64,000 nt of DNA, from contig NC_081414.1 in the NCBI RefSeq assembly GCF_030272615.1, forward strand, positions 5,395,501 through 5,459,500, read 5' to 3'. This DNA is from Cryptomeria japonica. Its lineage: Eukaryota > Streptophyta > Pinopsida > Cupressales > Cupressaceae. The notes below the pieces were generated by a model. It saw only the letters and a program-made list of their open reading frames with translations, ran no database searches and was not told the DNA's origin. Position 1 is the stretch's first letter; each line of letters starts with the position of its first letter. The position numbers and the translations under genes are program-made. Shown piece after piece: positions 11,177-21,960 of this stretch.

Positions 11177-12649
11177 TTAAATTTCAATCATACCAAGACC
11201 TTTTCTGAAGTGCTCAACTTTCACCCTGGAAAGTGGTTTGGTAAGAATATTTGATGTCTAGTCTCCTGTACAAATGTATTCCAACTGGATCACATTCCTG
11301 TCTACCATGTCTCGCACATAATGATATGGAATCTCAATATGTTTGGAGCTATCATGAAACACCAGATTCATTGAAAGTTTTATACAACTTTGGTTGTCGC
11401 AATGAATAACTGTAGGTTTCATTGGCTCACCGAATAACCCCACAAGCAACTTCCTAAGCCATACTGCCTCTCAAGAAGCCATGGAGGCTACAATGTATTC
11501 GGCCTCAGTGGAACTCTGTGCTACCGATGACTGTTTTTTGCTGATCCGAGATACCATGGCTGAACCTAAACTGAAATAGCATTCTGAGGTGATTTTCCTA
11601 ACAGTTACACTTCCAACCCAATCTGAATCTGTGAATCCATGTAAATCTACTTCAACTCTCTCATATTTGAGACCAAGTTTTAGGGTACCTTGTAGATATC
11701 TCATGATATATTTGACTACTACTAGGTGTATCTCCTTTGGTTCACACATAAACTAACTCAAGGCATTAACAACATAACAGTTATTTGGTCTCGTATTTAC
11801 CAGATACATCAAGGACCCAATCATTTTCTTGTATGGAGTAGGATCTGAGGGTTGTGATTCTACTGCTACTTCCTTAAGTTTATGAAGGTTTTGTCTCCAT
11901 TGGAGAGGTCATGGGTCTGCAGTTTAGCATTCCAAATCTCTTCAAAATGTTCAAGGTATACTTGCCCTGATTTAGTATAATGCCATCAGAATTATGCCAT
12001 ACTTCCAAACCCAGGAAGTAATGAAGGAGTCCCAAGTCCTTCATGTCAAATTATTTAGCAAGGTCTTTCTTACACTGATCTATGAAGTGATCTTTTCCTG
12101 CGATTAACGAATCATCAACATATAAAATCAATATCAACATATCACCTTTGTCATACTTATATTAGAGATTTGGATCTGCATCATTCTTTGAGAAGCCTTG
12201 CCCTGAGAGATAAGTGTCAATTCTTTCATACCAGGCCCTGGGAGCTTGTTTAAGCCCATAAAGAGCTTTCTTGAGTTTACATGCATGAGATTATACATCA
12301 TGAATCTTAAACCCTTCAGGTTGCTCTACATATACTTTTATGCAATCTCTCCATTAAGAAATGCTATCTTTACATCCATCTGATGTACTTTCCATCCTTT
12401 TGTTGCTGCAATGGCTAAGACTGGTCTTACTGAGGTATATCTGGCTATAGGTGCAAAGGTTTCTTCATAGTCAATTCCTTCCTTTTGTGAGAACCCTCTG
12501 GCTACAAATCTAGCCTTGTGTTTCTCAATGCTACCATCTGCAACATGTTTGATCTTGAAGAGCCATTTGGAGGAGACAACAGATTTTCCAGCTGGCCTAG
12601 GAACAATCTCCCAAACATCATTTTTCATAATGGACTGGTATTCTTCCAT
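11177..12649 (-). pseudogene. Element A reverse transcriptase and RNase H, broken
   Basis: The first part (12649-12338) starts with the copia RT lead-in, MKNDVWEIVPRP followed by SKWLFKIK and KARFVARGFSQKEGIDYEETFAP, and contains VHQMDVKIAFLNG with the first catalytic aspartate kept. After stops and a frame change the YVDD active-site box appears near 12112-12123. RNase H follows in 11749-11471 (GFTDSDWVG, SSTEAEYIVAS) and 11449-11258 (HCDNQSCIKLS, KHIEIPYHYVRD), and the tail ILTKPLSRVKVEHFRKGLG ends at 11177. The motifs and order are standard copia pol. Several stops and frame changes separate it from the upstream gag-integrase frame. The RT centre between 12338 and 11750 is readable only in pieces. 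Confidence 0.85.
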
Positions 12650-13003
12650 ACTTGATGTTTAATTGCATCTGATACATTAATAGGTTCAGCTTTTGAAATA
12701 TCATTCTTGAGGGCAACATAGTTGGTAAATTTGTTAGGCCTTTTGCTTTCTTTGAAGGTTCCTGAAAGGGCAACATACTTCTGAGCTTCTTCTATTGTTT
12801 TGGTGGCCCATAGTGGTCTTTTCTTGAGATTTTCTCTAGGTGGGTTTTGTATTTCACCTTCATTTTTCTCAAGATTCTATGATTGAAGCTCAGGGGTAGG
12901 ATCTTCATCTATGCTAGGGGCAGGAACATGGACTTCAGGTTCCATGGAACTTTGGGCTCTTTTGAAGGCTAAGTCTTCCTCAAAAATTACATCCCTACTA
13001 AGT

Positions 13004-15076
13004 TCAATATGCCTTGGAGGTTTCACTATACCCAACAAGTATTCCCCTTTTTCCATAAGGCTCTAGTTTTGATCTTTTTTCCTTAGGTACATGAAAATAC
13101 ATAGGGCACCCAAATATCCTAAGATGGCTGATATCTGGCTTTAATTTAGTAAAAGCTTCCTCAGGAGTTTTATCTTCAAGATGAGAGTGAGGACGTCTAT
13201 TTCGTATATACACGATAGTGTTGGTTGCTTTTGCCCAAAGATTGGTATTGAGGTTCTGATCTAGGATCATAGCTTTAGCAGTTTCTACAATTGTCCTATT
13301 TTTCCTCTTAGCTACCCCATTTTGTTGAGGATTATAAGGTATAGTAAGCTCCCTCTTAATCCCAGCATTTTTACAAAAATATTTAAACAAATCTGAGGTG
13401 TATTCCCCCCCATTGTTAGTTCTTAAGGTTTTAACTTTATGTCCTAAGGAGTTTTCTGTTAGTGATTTAAATTCTTTAAACCTATTAAGGATCTCTTCTG
13501 ATTCTTTACATTTCAAAAAGTAGATCCAAGTTTTCCTAGAGTATTCATCAACAAATATTACATAATACAAGAACCCCCCTAAAGAGGATACAGACATAGG
13601 TCCACATACATCAGAGTGGACTAATTCTAAAACATTACTTGTTTTTCCAGTACTATTTTGAAAAGAACCTTTAGTATTTTTACTTAAGGCACATCCATTG
13701 CATGCCCCTGAATGATACTGCTTTAACTTGGGTAGACCTGTGACAAGGTTTCCCATTGATGATAAAGCTCTAAAATTCAGGTGACCTAGTCTTCTATGCC
13801 AAACTTCATTAGCATTTGCAACTTCATGGATTAAGGCTAGGTTGGGCTCTGTGCACAACTCATATAAGTAGCCTTGTCTTTGACCAATAGTTTTAGCTTT
13901 CTTAATGGATGAATTCCTTGGCCAAGCCAACACTCTGTTGTCCATGAAGGTCACTTTGTACCCATTATCCTCTAGTGTTGTGATGGAGACTAGTTTTCTC
14001 TTGATGTCTGATACATATAGTACTCCTTTAAGCTGCAATGATACACCTAACTTCAGTTTGATGGTGTAGGTTCCAATTCGTCTTATTGGATGTGTAGAGT
14101 CATCTTCGATAGTCACTTCCTCATCATTCTCCTCTACCATGGAGTCTAGCACTTCTCTAAACCCTGTAATGTGTCTAGATGAGCTGCTGTCGATCACCCA
14201 TGAGTTAACCTTGTTTGATGCTTGGTTTGTAAGTGTTGAGTAGAGTACATACTTCTTGAAGTCATCTCCTCCCTTTGATTTTCCAGTTCTGGCAAATGTG
14301 GCTTGTTGTTTAGCTCTTTTCGGACATTTAGCAACATAGTGCCTGAATTTGTCACACCTATAAAATTGAATATGAGAGAAATCCTTCTGGGAGATATTCT
14401 TGCCTTGACGACCTTTCCTCTTCCTATATTGTTTCTTCTTGCTTTTCTTATTGGAGTTTGTATTTAGGACTTGGAGATCTTCATCTATATTCTTTTGTTT
14501 GATCCCTTTCTTATTTAACCTTGATTCTTCTTGGAGACAGTCTACCCTTAACCTTTCAAACTTTGGATATTTAGCCCTTGCACTGATGCCTTGGATGAAT
14601 GTTTCCCATATCCTAGGCAGCCCATCTAGAGCAATGAGTGTTAATTCTTTGCTTTGGATCTCATATCCAAGGGTTGCTAGCTCATCCCTTAGGGCTGATA
14701 TCCGCATGAAGTAGGCATTGACTAACTCCCCTTTGATCATAGCTATATGATTTATTTCTCTCTTTAAAGCCAAGGTTCTATTTGCATTGGGTATCTCGAA
14801 TGCATCTTCAAGTGCTTTTAACATGTTGTAGGTCGTTTCATGTTTCCTTATGATGGGCATAATATTATTCCTCACCCCATCAACTATGATTTTGATGGTC
14901 TTTTCATTTCTCTCTATCCATGTCACTTTGTCAGGTTCAGTCTCAGGTTCTATGGTTTCAGCTTTTACAAATGATTCAACTTTATTTTCTCTTAGAATCA
15001 TCTTGATTCTAAACTTCCATGCTGAGAAATCATCACCTCCTGTGAGTCTATCTTTGAATATGATAGTGCTGGCCAT
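13004..15076 (-). pseudogene. Element A gag, protease and integrase (690-codon open frame, catalytic residues lost)
   Basis: The frame opens with the copia gag start MASTIIFKDRLTGGDDFSAW. A zinc knuckle near residues 236-249 reads FYRCDKFRHYVAKC, so the first cysteine of the CCHC set is replaced by phenylalanine. The protease motif is VIDSSSSRHITG, where copia proteases have Asp-Ser-Gly. GAG-pre-integrase is recognised by WHRRLGHLNFRALSSM. Integrase follows with HSDVCGPM (first Asp kept), LRTNNGGEY (second catalytic Asp now Asn) and QQNGVAKRKNRT (catalytic Glu now Lys). The frame stays open for 2 kb, yet protease and integrase should both be dead. The start is supported by its position 75 bp inside the primer site. 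Confidence 0.88.
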
Positions 15077-15155
15077 TTGGAGAAATGTGATGTTGGATAT
15101 ATTCTTGACTTGAATTTAACACAAAATTGAAAAGCCGCAGGTTCGATTTTAACTT

Positions 15156-15168
15156 GGCTCTAATACCA
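15156..15168 (-). other. Element A primer-binding site (initiator Met tRNA)
   Basis: On the minus strand it reads TGGTATTAGAGCC, one base from the canonical TGGTATCAGAGCC, directly next to the LTR end CATTTACA. Confidence 0.85.
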
Positions 15169-15451
15169 TGTAAATGTTTTCAATTTTCTATTCAATGAGC
15201 AAGATGTATTATGTTATTGTATCTTTCATGTAATTGTCAATTCACTATATAATAAATCTGATTATTATATTGTATGTTGCAGATGGAGAGAGAGCATTAA
15301 TAAATTTTGATGATCTTCCAACATTCACCGATCGGTATATATATGCATGCAAGCAAAGGGGATCAAGTAATACCTTGACCGGTCATGTCTATTAGACATG
15401 ATCGATCAAGATATTACTTGACCGTGCCTCTTCAAACCATAATCGTAGTTA

Positions 15452-15578
15452 ACCGATACCAATCGGTGTGTATTATTTAATAAATACAACCGATACTAAT
15501 CGGTGTTATGTGCATTACGATTTATAACCGATGTTAATCGGTATGTAAGCATTGGTTAAGAACCCGATATTAATCAGG
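15452..15578. repeat. four spaced ACCGATNNNAATCGGT palindromes (right LTR)
   Basis: Copies 1 and 2 are perfect (ACCGATACCAATCGGT and ACCGATACTAATCGGT), copy 3 is ACCGATGTTAATCGGT and copy 4 is diverged. The spacing is about 37 bp. Confidence 0.85.
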
Positions 15579-15595
15579 ATTTGTTTGCAAGGTTT

Positions 15596-15597
<2 letters not shown>

Positions 15598-15688
<91 letters not shown>
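15598..15688. repeat. (TA)n microsatellite inside the element A LTR
   Basis: An uninterrupted TA dinucleotide run of about 90 bp. Confidence 0.97.
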
Positions 15689-15692
<4 letters not shown>

Positions 15693-15776
15693 GGAATGCA
15701 ATCACAACAAGATTGTATATGTGAATATCAACATAAGTTTAAATGATCATGCATACGATCATTAATCAACAATTAT

Positions 15777-16183
15777 AATATATAAAGTTTTACCAAAGGC
15801 AATTACTACCATACATGTTGGGATACATGTTTTATTCTAGCAATTAATGTGAGGACCTATTTAGCACATGCATCCCCCTTTATTAATACTATCTAGCATA
15901 TAGTAGAATGAGGTTCATAAAAGTGCTTCCCTTAAAAAAAAAATTCCTCAAAGATTAAGAGGAGGAAACCTTGAGAGAATGTTTGAGATTTCTCATGTGG
16001 CATTTTTATGTTGTAGGGCCTACCACTAGACTAAAAACTCCTCAATAGAACAATTGTGAGTGCTTTGTGCATTTGTCCAAAATAGCCTCAATGACTAAAA
16101 ATATGGATCCCTCCTGATTCAACGTAAGTAGCTATGTTAGAATACACGTTGTTCTAATCACTTTCTTGAGACAATACACATGA
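15777..16183. other. spacer between elements A and B
   Basis: No ORF, repeat or element end was recognised. Confidence 0.5.
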
Positions 16184-16188
16184 AAAAT

Positions 16189-17294
16189 TGTTGAATTGGT
16201 TGAATAGACCAAAATACTGAGAGGGGGGGTGCATCAATATTCCCACAATATCTAAAAAATTCCACAACCTCGTAATCTTTTACTGATATATCAATTTCAT
16301 CAATTAAGCTCATCAACATGAAATAACAAATGCATAATAAAGAAATAACATAGCCACAAACTAAACACTAGATTTTATAAATGGAAAACCCAAATAGGGA
16401 AAACCACAAAGAGTGTTAGCTCTCAAGATAATATAACTAGTTATATGGTGTTTACAAAATGGGTGGCTCACTGCCAACATACAAAAAGCGGCTCACTGTC
16501 GGAATGCTCACTGTAATAGAAAACAAATGAACTAGGAAAGTTGCATCTCCAAATGCATGAAGTCAGTTCCAAGTTAAGCTCAGATAACAACTCACAAAAG
16601 ACTCACAACCAATCCGGTAAGGGATCACTGTACCATTGCCTACAACGAATCCAGTGAAGGATTACTGCACCACTAACCACAACTCTGCATGCTCCTTACT
16701 CTATCACATAACACATACTCTGCTAATTCACATAGTTCTCTTCTTCTATCTCACTACACCTCTCGCTTACATACATCTTCTTATATATGTATATCGATAA
16801 GGACATGAACCAAGATACAATCTCGACCAAAAAATATGATAACAAAATCGGCCTTCATATGATCTTCTACACGCTTCCTTCACACATTTCATTCACCGAA
16901 ATATACTCTTTAATTACTGAGACAAAATAGGGGTCAACCTGACCCATAGAATCAAACCCATAAGCACAAACTCTAATCACAACAAATCCTAACTCCAAGA
17001 TATAGATGCCACAGATTTCCATGAACGTTCAACAACACAACAAATACAACTGATATGACTGATACCGAAAGACACACAAATAAAACTGGAATAGGATACC
17101 AACCAAGATAAGCACAACTTAGGATTTCGGAGATGAGGATCTTCCGAAAATAACTGTAGTAGATCATCTATGCCTTGTTGCATCACCTGCTCAACTTGTA
17201 ATACCAAAACTGCTTCCAGCATCATACACCAGATGGGGTATGCTAATCGGGTTTGACATCAATGACAACAATGACAATATTCACACGGCTAACA
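16189..17294 (-). mobile_element. Element B: solo LTR, minus orientation
   Basis: The stretch runs from TGTTGAATTGG to GGCTAACA with flanks AAAAT (16184-16188) and AAAAG (17295-17299), a probable five-base duplication with one change. Near its left end is CTGAGAGGGGGGGTGCATCA, the inverted counterpart of the GATTCACCCCCCTCTCA block found near the 3' end of the element C LTR. It also has TGGAAAACCC and GGGAAAACCAC, matching inverted LTR landmarks of element C. No internal region, primer site or pol follows. Its length (1.1 kb) matches solo LTR E. Confidence 0.65.
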
Positions 17295-17299
17295 AAAAG

Positions 17300-18779
17300 T
17301 TGGTGGATCTAAGAAGAAAGTGGGAGTGCCAACTTGTATGCCACTTCTCTAATGTGCCATATCACCTAATAGGGACCCTAAAATTTGGGACCCAACTTAT
17401 GGTTGCTCTTTTCCTATAATGAAAACTAATTGTAGGAATGGATATGTAAAATAATCTAATAAAACAATGTTAACTGTATATTGCCTCATATGTTGACCTA
17501 CCTTCTATTTCATGTGATTTTCTCCTACTGTAGCATTAACCTTATGTAGTTTATATAATTCTTCATGCTTAGCTCGAGAGTTATCAACCATTACAACCAT
17601 GAGGCCCACTTCTCTTGCAAACTCATTTACATTGATGTACCTATTTTGAATATTAGGATTTGTTGATTTACATATTTCATTTTTGGGATTATATTCATTA
17701 TGACATATTAGTGTGGATTCTAATTATAGTAGTTTAATCTATGAGTATACAATGATAATTTAGGTTAGTGTATTCTTATAAATAATTATTACTAGTTTGA
17801 TATTAGATAGGTAATTAAGGGTTGGATGATTTTATTCTCATAGAACACATTCATTAGATAAGTAATCTTACATTTTCTCTAGTTTTCCATGTATGGATTA
17901 AATGAAAAGGATTTATATGTGGGTTTCTTATGTAATACTTAATCTCAAAATGTAATACCTAAACTTTATAATTTACATGGAATAACATTAGGAGATTGTA
18001 TGAGAAATTGAATCGTTAAATTCATGTAATTAAGCTGCTTCAATTTGATATAATGTGAAGTTATATAAATAAATAAAACTTGTATTACAAATGGATGTGT
18101 TTAAGTTATTTACACATTTCTTTGATAATATTTTATATGCATTTGATGTTCACTCAAGTGTGCAAATTAATATAATTTGGTAACTAAAATACTAGAGGTC
18201 CTCTAAAAGTCAATTATGTCCTTCCTAGTTACATGTTAGCCTTAGCCCATGAGGGGGTTAAAGATTTTCTATGTGAAATATTGATTTTGATTTTAGATAT
18301 TTTTGTAAAAGAAATTAATGTGATGATTTTGTGTTATAATTATGATTAGTGTTATATGCAAGGTTGCACATGTAATAAAGGGTTCAGGGTCCCTTAATGA
18401 TGCAAACTCATATTTACATATAAGGAAATTTTTAAATGATGGGAAGAAGTTAACTTTCTTTATTTTATGGCTTAAAACCCCACCTTGGAAATGTACCTAG
18501 AGGAAAGGTCTTTTTTTTGCATAGGTTTGTGGAGTGTAAGGTGGTTTCTATACTCACCTAACTTTTTGGAGATGGTCATATTTTATCTTTTGGCAAATAA
18601 GAGATAGAGGTGGATTTGAGAATCCATGTCACAGATCTCTCTTTTCATGGCTTGATGTAGGAAAGTGGATTTCTCTACAATTCACTCAACGAAGTCTAGT
18701 CTTGTGAATGAACATAGGGAAGAGTGTTTCACATTCTTAGAAGAATAAAAGAGAATAGAAGAGAAGGAATGGGTTCCAT
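17300..18779. other. AT-rich spacer, no gene seen
   Basis: No conserved ORF, LTR terminus or microsatellite was found between solo LTR B and element C. Confidence 0.5.
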
Positions 18780-18784
18780 ATATA

Positions 18785-20201
18785 TGTTGGCATAACTGAT
18801 GGAGATGATGATGAGATGAGAAGATGATCGGTAAAGTTGATATGAGGAGATTGTTGGCTTGATGATGATGATATAATTGTAATAGGATGTTTGATGACTT
18901 CATTTGTGTTGTCATTGATGACAACCATGTTTGTTTAGTCATCTAGGTCATCTAGACCAACCGCTATAGCCTAACCAATAGCATAATAAGTTAGACAACA
19001 AAACTGCTAAGTTGTTGTCAACTAGTAAACAGGAACAAAGCGATGATCAAGTGACTGGTATGGATGATTGGAGAAGATTATAGTGTTGTGGTTCATAAAA
19101 TATGTTCATAACATTGGAAACGAGTCTGTGATTGAAATTGCATCAAGTTTGGTGAACCAAAAAGCACATTTATAATTGATTGTTATGAACTCTGTGAAGA
19201 AGAATGAATACAGGTATCAGATCTTTAACCGATAATGATTTAAGGTTTGGCGATGGATCTTATCATGATCATAACTTAGTGATGACGTGTCTTAATCCGT
19301 GTGTAATGATAAGATGGTATTAGAGTGCGTACAAGGATCAAATTTCTTGGGAAACAACAAAGTGCTTAGGAGAATGAAACAAGGGTTTGATTGCTTGTCA
19401 AATCGATGTGCGATGATCATTCAATGACGGAAATCATCTAGAAATTTGTTGTAATGATCTTTAATGTATTTTGGCAAAGTGTTTTACCGCACAAAAATGT
19501 AAATTCATTGTATCTTGTTGATGTAATTAGGGTTTGTATCCACCCTAACTGAAAAGTGTATTTAGGGCTAGTTGGAGAAGAAATTTTGTGTCAGTAGTTT
19601 GAGAATAAGGTATCGCCGAACCAGATTGAAGTGTATGCATGTGTGTAGTGGATTTGTGCTAAAAAGGATCTGTACTAGCATGAAAGGAAGTGTTGTAATA
19701 AGATCATTTGCCCCGTTGTTCCCTTATAGTTTCAATAGTTTGAAATCCCTTAACTGAGTAGATCCTAACAGGTCTTATTTTGTAAATCCCTTCAATGTGT
19801 GGCTTATTAACTTGAGTTTAAAATCCTCTAACAAGGTTACTCTTAATAGGGTAGAGCTCCTAATAGGGTCGAGGCAAAATCCCTTGACCGAGTGACTCCT
19901 AATAGGGTTTGCCCTCAACCGGGCATATTATAATCTCTTAACTGAACTAGGCCTTTAACTAGGTGCATTCCAAAATAGTGCAAATATTTTGTGGGTGCTA
20001 ATTCCCACCATGGTTTTTCCCAATTGGGTTTCCATGTGAAAAATCATTGTGTTATGGTTTGCATGCTTTGTTGGATGTTTGCATATGTGGTTATATTTCT
20101 TGCATGCTTATTGTTTTTCAAGTTGGTGAAAGTTGTTATCAAATTTATTAAGTTTTTGCTTGCACTGATTCACCCCCCTCTCAATGCCTTAAAGTTTATC
20201 A
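18785..20201 (+). repeat. Element C 5' LTR
   Basis: It starts TGTTGGCATAACTGATGG and ends TTTATCA. It includes a run of degenerate direct repeats around AATCCCTTAACC and CTCCTAATAGGGT (about 19730-19960). Near its end comes TTTTTCCCAATTGGGTTTCC, then GATTCACCCCCCTCTCA. Short ORFs within it are fortuitous and are shared in damaged form by the other LTR. Confidence 0.9.
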
Positions 20202-20203
20202 AT

Positions 20204-20216
20204 TGGTATCAGAGCC
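20204..20216 (+). other. Element C primer-binding site (initiator Met tRNA)
   Basis: TGGTATCAGAGCC, a perfect match to the plant initiator-Met primer site, two bases after the LTR end. Confidence 0.93.
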
Positions 20217-20263
20217 TAATTCCCTTAAGGCTTAACCGCTTAGGAAGGATATCTAAGGCTAAC

Positions 20264-21576
20264 ATGGGGGAAGGTTCAATGAGTTACAAAGAGCTTTCAA
20301 ATAGGCTTGCAGAATCTCAAGAATCCCTTGGTGAACTAAAGGTCAAGTACAAAGCTTCATTGGCTAAGAGAAGAGAGTTGGCTGAGCAATTGTTGGAACT
20401 CAGTTAAAACAATTCATCCGAGGAAGCAACCATTGATGCCTTGTCTAACGAGGTGGAAAAGGTGAATGATGAAAAGAAAAATCCGAGGAGAGAGTTTGAA
20501 GCCCTTACCATAAGGATGAGCCAAGAGTTGGAAGAGAGGAGGACAACTGAAGACAAAATAAGAGATAAGGAGAATTAGATTGTTAAGTTAAACCGGGGGA
20601 TTGGTACCCTACATGCACATCTTCATGAGGAAAAATAGGAAATAAAAGTTGATCTAGACATGGCTATATCTCTTATATAAAGTCTCACAAAGAAGAATGA
20701 GGAGCTTACCAAGGAGTTGACTAATGCAAATGAGTTACTAGCTAAATTCAACAAGAGCACTATGCTTGATGAGCAGATTCAGACACAAAGGCAGAAAGGA
20801 GATACATATGGCTTGGGATACACAACCTTGAACAAGGAGAGCCATCCAGTACTAAGGCCACCATGCATGAAGCCAAATCTGCACTAAAGACCAAGAAGAA
20901 CATCGGTAAGAGAACCTACAAACCAGTATGTTTTAACTATCATAAGGTAGGTCATACTGCAAATGTTTGTAGAAGTAGATCTAGTACTTTTGATGGATAT
21001 AGACCTAATGCATATGAAGGATATAAGCCTAGTGCTTTTGATGGATATTGCTTTGGTTGCAACAAGTATGGGCATAGAGTTGTTGAGTGTAGGTCAAGAG
21101 TGAACAATAAGAGATCTTACATGGATCAGAGGTCTAATGGTGAATGACAGAGATCTTACTATGACTAGAGAAAACCTACTTGGTAGAGACCTTATGTGAA
21201 CCGATCTAGTCCATATGAAATGGAGAATAGATGGAATGTGACATGTTCAATATGTCACAACTATGGTCATGTGGCTATGAATTGCTGGAGAAGAACTGAT
21301 AGAGGCAATGTTGGACCCTAGAGAGCATCTGGAATGGCATGTTTCCACTGTCATAAACTGGGACACATTGCAAGGTTTTATAGAGCTAGAATGAACCAAC
21401 CAGTTAATCAATCTGTTGACCGAAAAGGAAAGAAGAAGGTATATGTGGAAGAAACCAGAAGTGAGATGAGTAAGATATGGAGGAAGAAATGTGAGGAGAA
21501 ACCATCGGAGGACTCCAATTCTTCACTTGGTGTGGAGAATCCCTCACCGGAAAACTATGCTATGTATGAAGCTTAG
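20264..21576 (+). pseudogene. Element C gag-like region with coiled coil and four zinc knuckles
   Basis: From the ATG at 20264 the translation goes straight into a charged, leucine-spaced coiled coil (MSYKELSNRLAESQESLGEL onward). This continues, despite in-frame stops at 20405 and later, to about 20770. After LDEQIQTQRQKGDTYGLGY, a typical feature of large-LTR copia gags, the frame shifts. Four CCHC motifs follow: CFNYHKVGHTANVC (20929, second Cys lost), CFGCNKYGHRVVEC (21049, intact), CSICHNYGHVAMNC (21244, intact) and CFHCHKLGHIARFY (21340, last Cys lost). Between the first two is a repeat built on FDGY/YEGY. Most copia gags have one or two knuckles. The usual N-terminal capsid-like domain is missing. 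Confidence 0.78.
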
Positions 21577-21960
21577 GGGGAGCATATTGTCAAATCCATT
21601 TCCGGACCCCCTAAATGGTGTGCGGTAAGTCAAATATGCATGTTTTGATACAATATGATGTTGTGAAGTGATTTTGAACCGGTTAGATCTCAAACCGGTA
21701 AATTGGATGTGATATGTGAATCAGTAGCAAGTTCTAGGGTTGAACGGTGATTAGGGTATGTTCAACCGGTTTTGGTAAAATAAAAATAAATAGGTGTTTT
21801 ATAGTATCACTTTTCACTTAGCATTTTCGAGAGCACATTTGGAGAGCAACAAAAACATAGAAGAGCATTTGATTGCTACTTTGGCGAAGTTGATAGCAGA
21901 TTGTGAAGATTTGTGGAAAAGTGAATTAGTGGAAGAGCATTTAGACTGGAAACCCTAGTT
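21577..21960 (+). other. non-coding segment in place of protease and integrase front
   Basis: A purine-rich GGGGGAGCATATTG, like the tract after pol in copia remnant D, opens this stretch directly after the gag stop. It contains ACCGGTTAGATCTCAAACCGGT, an inverted repeat, and an AT-rich run with AAATAAATAGG, then GAGAGCACATTTGGAGAGCAAC. No frame resembles protease or the GAG-pre-integrase domain, and integrase resumes abruptly at about 21961. It looks like a recombination or replacement product. The origin of the inserted sequence is unknown. Confidence 0.55.

Larger units (their letters stand above)
9903..15771 (-). mobile_element. Element A: Ty1/copia LTR retrotransposon, full structure, inactive
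   Basis: Two LTRs (9903-10593 and 15169-15771) flank a minus-strand internal region carrying, in minus-strand order, an initiator-Met tRNA primer site, gag, protease, integrase, reverse transcriptase and RNase H, then a polypurine tract. Integrase before reverse transcriptase is the copia order. Flanking five-base sequences are ATTAG (9898-9902) and ATTAT (15772-15776), a target duplication with one change. Catalytic residues are lost in several domains and the pol frame is broken, so it cannot move by itself. LTR differences, an approximately 175-bp deletion in the right LTR and the damaged frame indicate an old insertion. Confidence 0.9.
15169..15771 (-). repeat. Element A 5' LTR
   Basis: It is near-identical to the left LTR from TGTAAATGTTTTC to the CATGCATACGATCAT block. 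It then jumps to the terminal TCAACA, an internal deletion of about 175 bp. A (TA)n run of about 90 bp (15598-15688) is expanded relative to a short TATATATA in the other LTR. The hairpin lies at 15363-15421 and the four palindromes start near 15452, 15489, 15527 and 15562. Confidence 0.88.

Noticed and set aside
15552-15746. Plus-strand ORF of repeating Tyr-Ile
   Set aside because: It is only a translation of the (TA)n microsatellite; the same holds for 56951-57142 and 57384-57620.
19572-19757. ORF in the element C 5' LTR, with a counterpart at 25437-25784
   Set aside because: Lies wholly within LTR sequence and diverges between copies with no protein constraint seen.
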